Source: Propionibacteriaceae bacterium
GTDB taxonomy: Bacteria > Actinomycetota > Actinomycetes > Propionibacteriales > Propionibacteriaceae
Direction: 5' to 3'
Length of the DNA: 9,172 nucleotides
Assembly (NCBI GenBank): GCA_024636075.1
Contig: JAGXHS010000009.1
Coordinates: 1-9,172 of the forward strand
The notes below the pieces were generated by a model that ran no database searches, was not told the origin of the DNA, and was given only the letters and a program-made list of their open reading frames with translations. Numbering within the stretch: the stretch's first letter is position 1; each line of letters starts with the position of its first letter. Positions 6,343 through 9,172 of the stretch are shown in pieces. The position numbers and the translations under genes are program-made.

Positions 6343-8625
6343 TCAGTTCGCGACGGCACCGATCAGCTCGCTGGCCGATCCGCGCCACGTCACCATCAAC
6401 TCGTCGCGGGCTCGGCTTGCCGCCACGTAGAGCAGCGACCGTTCCCGGAGCAACGCTTCGGCCTTCTCGGATTCGTCGTAGTCGTATTCCTCCATTCCCA
6501 TCGGGATGGATCGCGCCGACACCTCGAAGAGCAGCACCTTGGTGAACTCCATGCCCTTGGCGCGATGCATGGTCATCACGACGGGCTTGCCGGGTCGTAC
6601 CGATTCCCTGTCCACAGAACGGACGTTCACGCCACGTTCATGCAGAGCCGCCACCACACTGTCGCGCTGGGTGCGGTCACGGACAAGTACGGCGATCGTC
6701 TCCGGGGAGATGCCGGGCTCCCCCAGCCAGCTGCGCACGGTGTCCGAAGCGACGTCGAACTCTTCCCGGAGCGATCCGCAGGGCATCAGCACGGGCTTCG
6801 GGCCGCGTCGCGCGGAACGGTAGCCGGTGGTGGATTCCGCCTCGTCGTCGAGATCGACGTAGGTTCCCCCCTCCAGGACGCTGACTGCCCACGCCAGGGT
6901 CTGGGCCGTCGTGCGGTAGTTCAGTGTCAGCCGTCGGGATCGACCACGTGTCTGGATACCGAAACGGGACAACACCAGACGATGGCCGTAGATGCGCTGA
7001 TGGGAGTCCTCTGCGATGAACACATCGTCGGGCCCGTTGCCCACCAATGCCCGGATCAACTTCCAGTGCGAGGGCGACAAATCCTGCCCTTCGTCCACCA
7101 GCACATGATCGGCGGTGAAGCCGTCATCAGCTCGTGCGGCGTCACCCCCCTGTCCGCGCTGCCGGAGGCATTCGGCCGCCATCGACGCCGCCTCGGCATA
7201 GTTCAGTTTGCCTTCCGAACGGCCAGCGGCCCGGTAGGCCTCGATCACTTTCCACACCGCTGCCCGATCAGGTCGCGACAGCCGCACGCCTCGACCCGGA
7301 CGACGGACCCGCAGGTAATCCTCCAGCTCGGTGATCTCGTGGGCGAGAACCACGAGTTGGTACTCACTGGCGAAGAAGGCCGGTGATCTGAGCTCGGCGC
7401 GCAGGTCGCCCCCGGCGCCGTCCATCGCTGCATGCCAGCGCTGCGCCCGATCGTCCCGGCCGAACACATCCGTCCGAGGGCTGCCCAGTACGGCCGCCGC
7501 GGCGTCGCCCACCGCGGCTCCGGCGTCCTTCAGCACCGAGAAGGCAATGGAGTCGATACCGGCGACGTAGATGCCGGGATCCCCCAGTTGGGTGGCACGC
7601 GGCAGTGTGGGATCCAGGCGTTGCAGGTCCTCGTCCAGCGCGTGGGCGAGGTTGACGGTGAATGTTGTCACCACGATCCGGGCGGTCGGATTGCGTCGTG
7701 CGAGTTGCCGCGCCCGGTGCAGCACCACGACGGTCTTGCCGGTGCCTGCGCCACCGGTCAACCGGAACGGCCCCTGCCACGTGCCGGTGGCCCACTTGTG
7801 CTGCTCCGGGTGCAGGAACACCCGCCACGCGCCGAAGTCGCCACTCTCGATCACCCGACGCAACTCGTCAACACCTTCGATCAAGGCGAACTGGGCCTGC
7901 GACGAGGGCTTTTGCAGCGATTGCAGCAGTTCCTCGTCGCTGGCCGGCCCGGCGCTCTCGGGTGTCTGCATGTCGAGGTTCTCACGCACCTGCGCCACCG
8001 ACATCTCCGACGCCAGATCGACCAGGGCCGTCCCCTGCCAATCGCCAAGAGCAGCGGCGTACTTCAGCAACCGGTCCGGGTCGGTGAAGCGCAGAGCTCG
8101 GCTGGCCACACCGGCGGACATGCCCAGCTGTTCGGTCAACTCGTCGACGGTGCAGGTGATCAGTGGCGCCACCTCCGGCTCGGGCGAAGGAGCCTGCTGC
8201 GGTGTGTTCTCCGGGCCACCGGCTGAGGTTCCAGCTGACAGGTCATCGTCGACGCTCACCGGCGCCTCGACCTCCGGGCCGCTCGGCTCGGGTTCCACCA
8301 CCCGGATCTCGACGATCCCGTTGACTGGATTGCGGTCCAGTTTGGCTCTGGTCGCGACGTCAATGGCCTCGTCGTGGTTGTAGATGCCGTGGAAGACGTA
8401 GTTCGGTTTCCCGGACCCGCCCAAGCGGAACAACACCGCTCGATACTGCTGATCGACTCGCCCGGTCCGGACCCGGGGATCAGCGGAGTTCTTGATCGGT
8501 TCGATGTGCAGCCCGGGCAAGCTGTCGTCGGTGGTCAGCTTCTCCAGGAACGAGTAGGCTTTCTGCTTCAGTGACCCGTCCAACTGGTGCACCTGCCGCG
8601 ACATGATCAACGTCGACTCTGCCAT
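6343..8625 (-). CDS. UvrD-like SF1 helicase with N-terminal RelE/ParE-like toxin-fold domain
   Basis: 760-residue protein. Residues ~10-95 look like a RelE/ParE toxin fold: helical start LDGSLKQKAYSFLEKL, then basic strands RVRTGRVDQQYRAVLFRL (51-68) and YVFHGIYNHDEA (76-87). Residues ~110-155 are an acidic, Pro-rich linker, and ~158-260 a helical segment. The SF1 helicase core follows: Walker A GGAGTGKT (291-298), Walker B VDEGQD (510-515), motif III-like EDSHQRIYG (539-547), LNYRTT (568-573), MTMHRAKGMEF (684-694) and LLYVAASRARDEL (731-743). All ATPase motifs are intact, so 3'-5' translocation on DNA (or RNA) is expected. The start ATG at 8625 has AGGGAG 5 nt upstream and overlaps the stop of the preceding gene (TGATG), implying translational coupling. 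Function is unproven; a defence or surveillance role is inferred. In such fusions the RelE-like part may serve as a binding module rather than an active ribonuclease. Confidence 0.9.
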   Translation of the reverse strand: MAESTLIMSRQVHQLDGSLKQKAYSFLEKLTTDDSLPGLHIEPIKNSADPRVRTGRVDQQYRAVLFRLGGSGKPNYVFHGIYNHDEAIDVATRAKLDRNPVNGIVEIRVVEPEPSGPEVEAPVSVDDDLSAGTSAGGPENTPQQAPSPEPEVAPLITCTVDELTEQLGMSAGVASRALRFTDPDRLLKYAAALGDWQGTALVDLASEMSVAQVRENLDMQTPESAGPASDEELLQSLQKPSSQAQFALIEGVDELRRVIESGDFGAWRVFLHPEQHKWATGTWQGPFRLTGGAGTGKTVVVLHRARQLARRNPTARIVVTTFTVNLAHALDEDLQRLDPTLPRATQLGDPGIYVAGIDSIAFSVLKDAGAAVGDAAAAVLGSPRTDVFGRDDRAQRWHAAMDGAGGDLRAELRSPAFFASEYQLVVLAHEITELEDYLRVRRPGRGVRLSRPDRAAVWKVIEAYRAAGRSEGKLNYAEAASMAAECLRQRGQGGDAARADDGFTADHVLVDEGQDLSPSHWKLIRALVGNGPDDVFIAEDSHQRIYGHRLVLSRFGIQTRGRSRRLTLNYRTTAQTLAWAVSVLEGGTYVDLDDEAESTTGYRSARRGPKPVLMPCGSLREEFDVASDTVRSWLGEPGISPETIAVLVRDRTQRDSVVAALHERGVNVRSVDRESVRPGKPVVMTMHRAKGMEFTKVLLFEVSARSIPMGMEEYDYDESEKAEALLRERSLLYVAASRARDELMVTWRGSASELIGAVAN

Positions 8626-9172
8626 CAGGACTCCCTTCCCACAGCGGCGCCGATGGCCTCCACCGTGGGATCGACAACTGTCCAGCCATCATGGCGCAGA
8701 TCACTGACATCTTCCTCGTTGCCGCCGAGCAGCACGGCGACGCGGCGGCTGTGCCACACCAGATCGACGGGGATGTTGTCGGTGCCGATCTCCTGGCCGA
8801 CGTCCCTGTCCGGGGCCGGCACCCCTGCCGAGATCAGCCCGGTCAACAACTCCGCCGCCGACGGCAGATCGGCCTGGATGGCGTCCCATCCGGTGCCGGT
8901 CTGCTGGATGGGTTCGGCTGGCTCGGGCACCGGACTGGTGACGGCCCAGTCCGCGGCAGCACGGTAGGAGGTGAGGATCGTGCTCGTCCCGGGGAGCGGA
9001 TTCTGCAAGACGTTGGACAACTCCAGCCACCGGCGCCAACTGTCCCGGAAACCATCGTCGGCAACAGCCGCCGGTCGGTCGTCCAGCAGCACCGCGACGT
9101 CGACCAACTCCTGTGTGCGGGCTCGCACCAACACACCGAGAGGTCCGTCCCGCCACCACCACCCGGTCGCCC
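8625..9172 (-). CDS. C-terminal part of a large protein, probably a helicase partner (5' partial)
   Basis: The frame is open to the window edge (first complete codon at 9170), giving 181 visible residues. An internal GTG at 9134 is only an apparent start, because the preceding residues (TGWWWRDGPLGV) run straight in as protein-like sequence. Visible segments, numbered from that GTG: SWRRWLELSNVLQ (32-44), of the kind I associate with the C-terminal region of large actinobacterial DEAD/DEAH helicases; an acidic/Pro-rich stretch at 66-80; and a final ~50 residues (VDLVWHSRRVAVLLGG at 123-138, HDGWTVVD at 148-155) whose pattern resembles the strand-turn-strand of VSR/DUF559-type endonuclease folds. 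The usual acidic catalytic residues are not clearly present (Gly-Gly where Asp-Gly is common), so it may be inactive. No helicase motif lies inside the window, so the helicase assignment is inference from resemblance and from the coupled UvrD-like gene. Confidence 0.6.
   Translation of the reverse strand, partial: ATGWWWRDGPLGVLVRARTQELVDVAVLLDDRPAAVADDGFRDSWRRWLELSNVLQNPLPGTSTILTSYRAAADWAVTSPVPEPAEPIQQTGTGWDAIQADLPSAAELLTGLISAGVPAPDRDVGQEIGTDNIPVDLVWHSRRVAVLLGGNEEDVSDLRHDGWTVVDPTVEAIGAAVGRES
8631..8636 (-). promoter_or_regulatory. Ribosome binding site inside the upstream gene's last codons
   Basis: AGGGAG on the minus strand lies 5 nt before the helicase ATG at 8625 and is encoded by the final Arg-Glu codons of the upstream gene. 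Together with the TGATG stop/start overlap it supports coupled translation of the pair. Confidence 0.75.

Noticed and set aside
6155..6388. 78-residue N-terminal extension of the CoA-transferase
   Set aside because: The ATG at 6154 has a well-placed GGAGG and gives the family's normal length; the extension would overlap the end of the helicase gene and is low-complexity.
6157..7386. Long open frame of 409 codons on the + strand
   Set aside because: Most of it lies antisense to the SF1 helicase gene, its product has low-complexity Arg/His-rich composition with no recognisable domain, and there is no clear ribosome site; typical high-GC shadow.
7571..8383. Open frame of 270 codons on the + strand
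   Set aside because: Fully antisense to the SF1 helicase, Ser/Arg/Pro-rich with no family resemblance.
1..9172. tRNA, rRNA, CRISPR arrays, insertion sequences, attachment sites
   Set aside because: I looked for cloverleaf or CCA ends, regularly spaced repeats, terminal inverted repeats and transposase motifs and saw none.

Overview
The window looks like chromosomal DNA of a high-GC Gram-positive bacterium (Actinomycetota). Codon third positions are strongly G/C, GTG starts are used, one intergenic promoter has a TANNNT-type -10 placed for a leaderless message, and the best relatives I recognise for the proteins are actinobacterial. I cannot name the genus. I see no rRNA, tRNA, insertion sequence or CRISPR array.

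Layout: (1) positions 1-2258, + strand: the 3' part of an SF2 helicase ending in a DUF3427 domain; its beginning lies before the window. (2) 2269-3708, - strand: an ADP-ribosylglycohydrolase fused to a C-terminal dual-specificity-phosphatase-like domain, convergent with gene 1 only 10 bp away; a perfect inverted repeat contains both stop codons. (3) 3781-4479, + strand: an NrtR-like regulator (Nudix domain plus winged helix), divergent from gene 2. The 72-bp gap holds two overlapping promoters and four TGTCA half-sites. (4) 4646-6154, - strand: an acetyl-CoA hydrolase/CoA-transferase of the succinyl-CoA:acetate CoA-transferase type, with a clear Shine-Dalgarno site. (5) 6343-8625, - strand: an SF1 (UvrD-like) helicase with an N-terminal RelE/ParE-like toxin-fold domain. 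(6) 8625 to the window end, - strand: the C-terminal part of a larger protein whose stop codon overlaps the start of gene 5 (TGATG). It is probably a large helicase-type protein and ends in a segment resembling a VSR/DUF559 nuclease fold.

How the genes may work together: genes 2 and 3 form a plausible self-contained ADP-ribose/NAD module, in which an ADP-ribose-sensing Nudix regulator controls a divergent ADP-ribose-removing enzyme with an added phosphatase domain. Genes 5 and 6 form a translationally coupled pair that reads like a nucleic-acid surveillance or defence operon. Gene 1 belongs to another helicase family often built as nuclease-helicase-DUF3427. The CoA-transferase between them is an ordinary carbon-metabolism gene (acetate, propionate and succinate CoA exchange). 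The most interesting candidates are the RelE-helicase fusion with its partner, and the divergent regulator/ADP-ribosylhydrolase-phosphatase pair.
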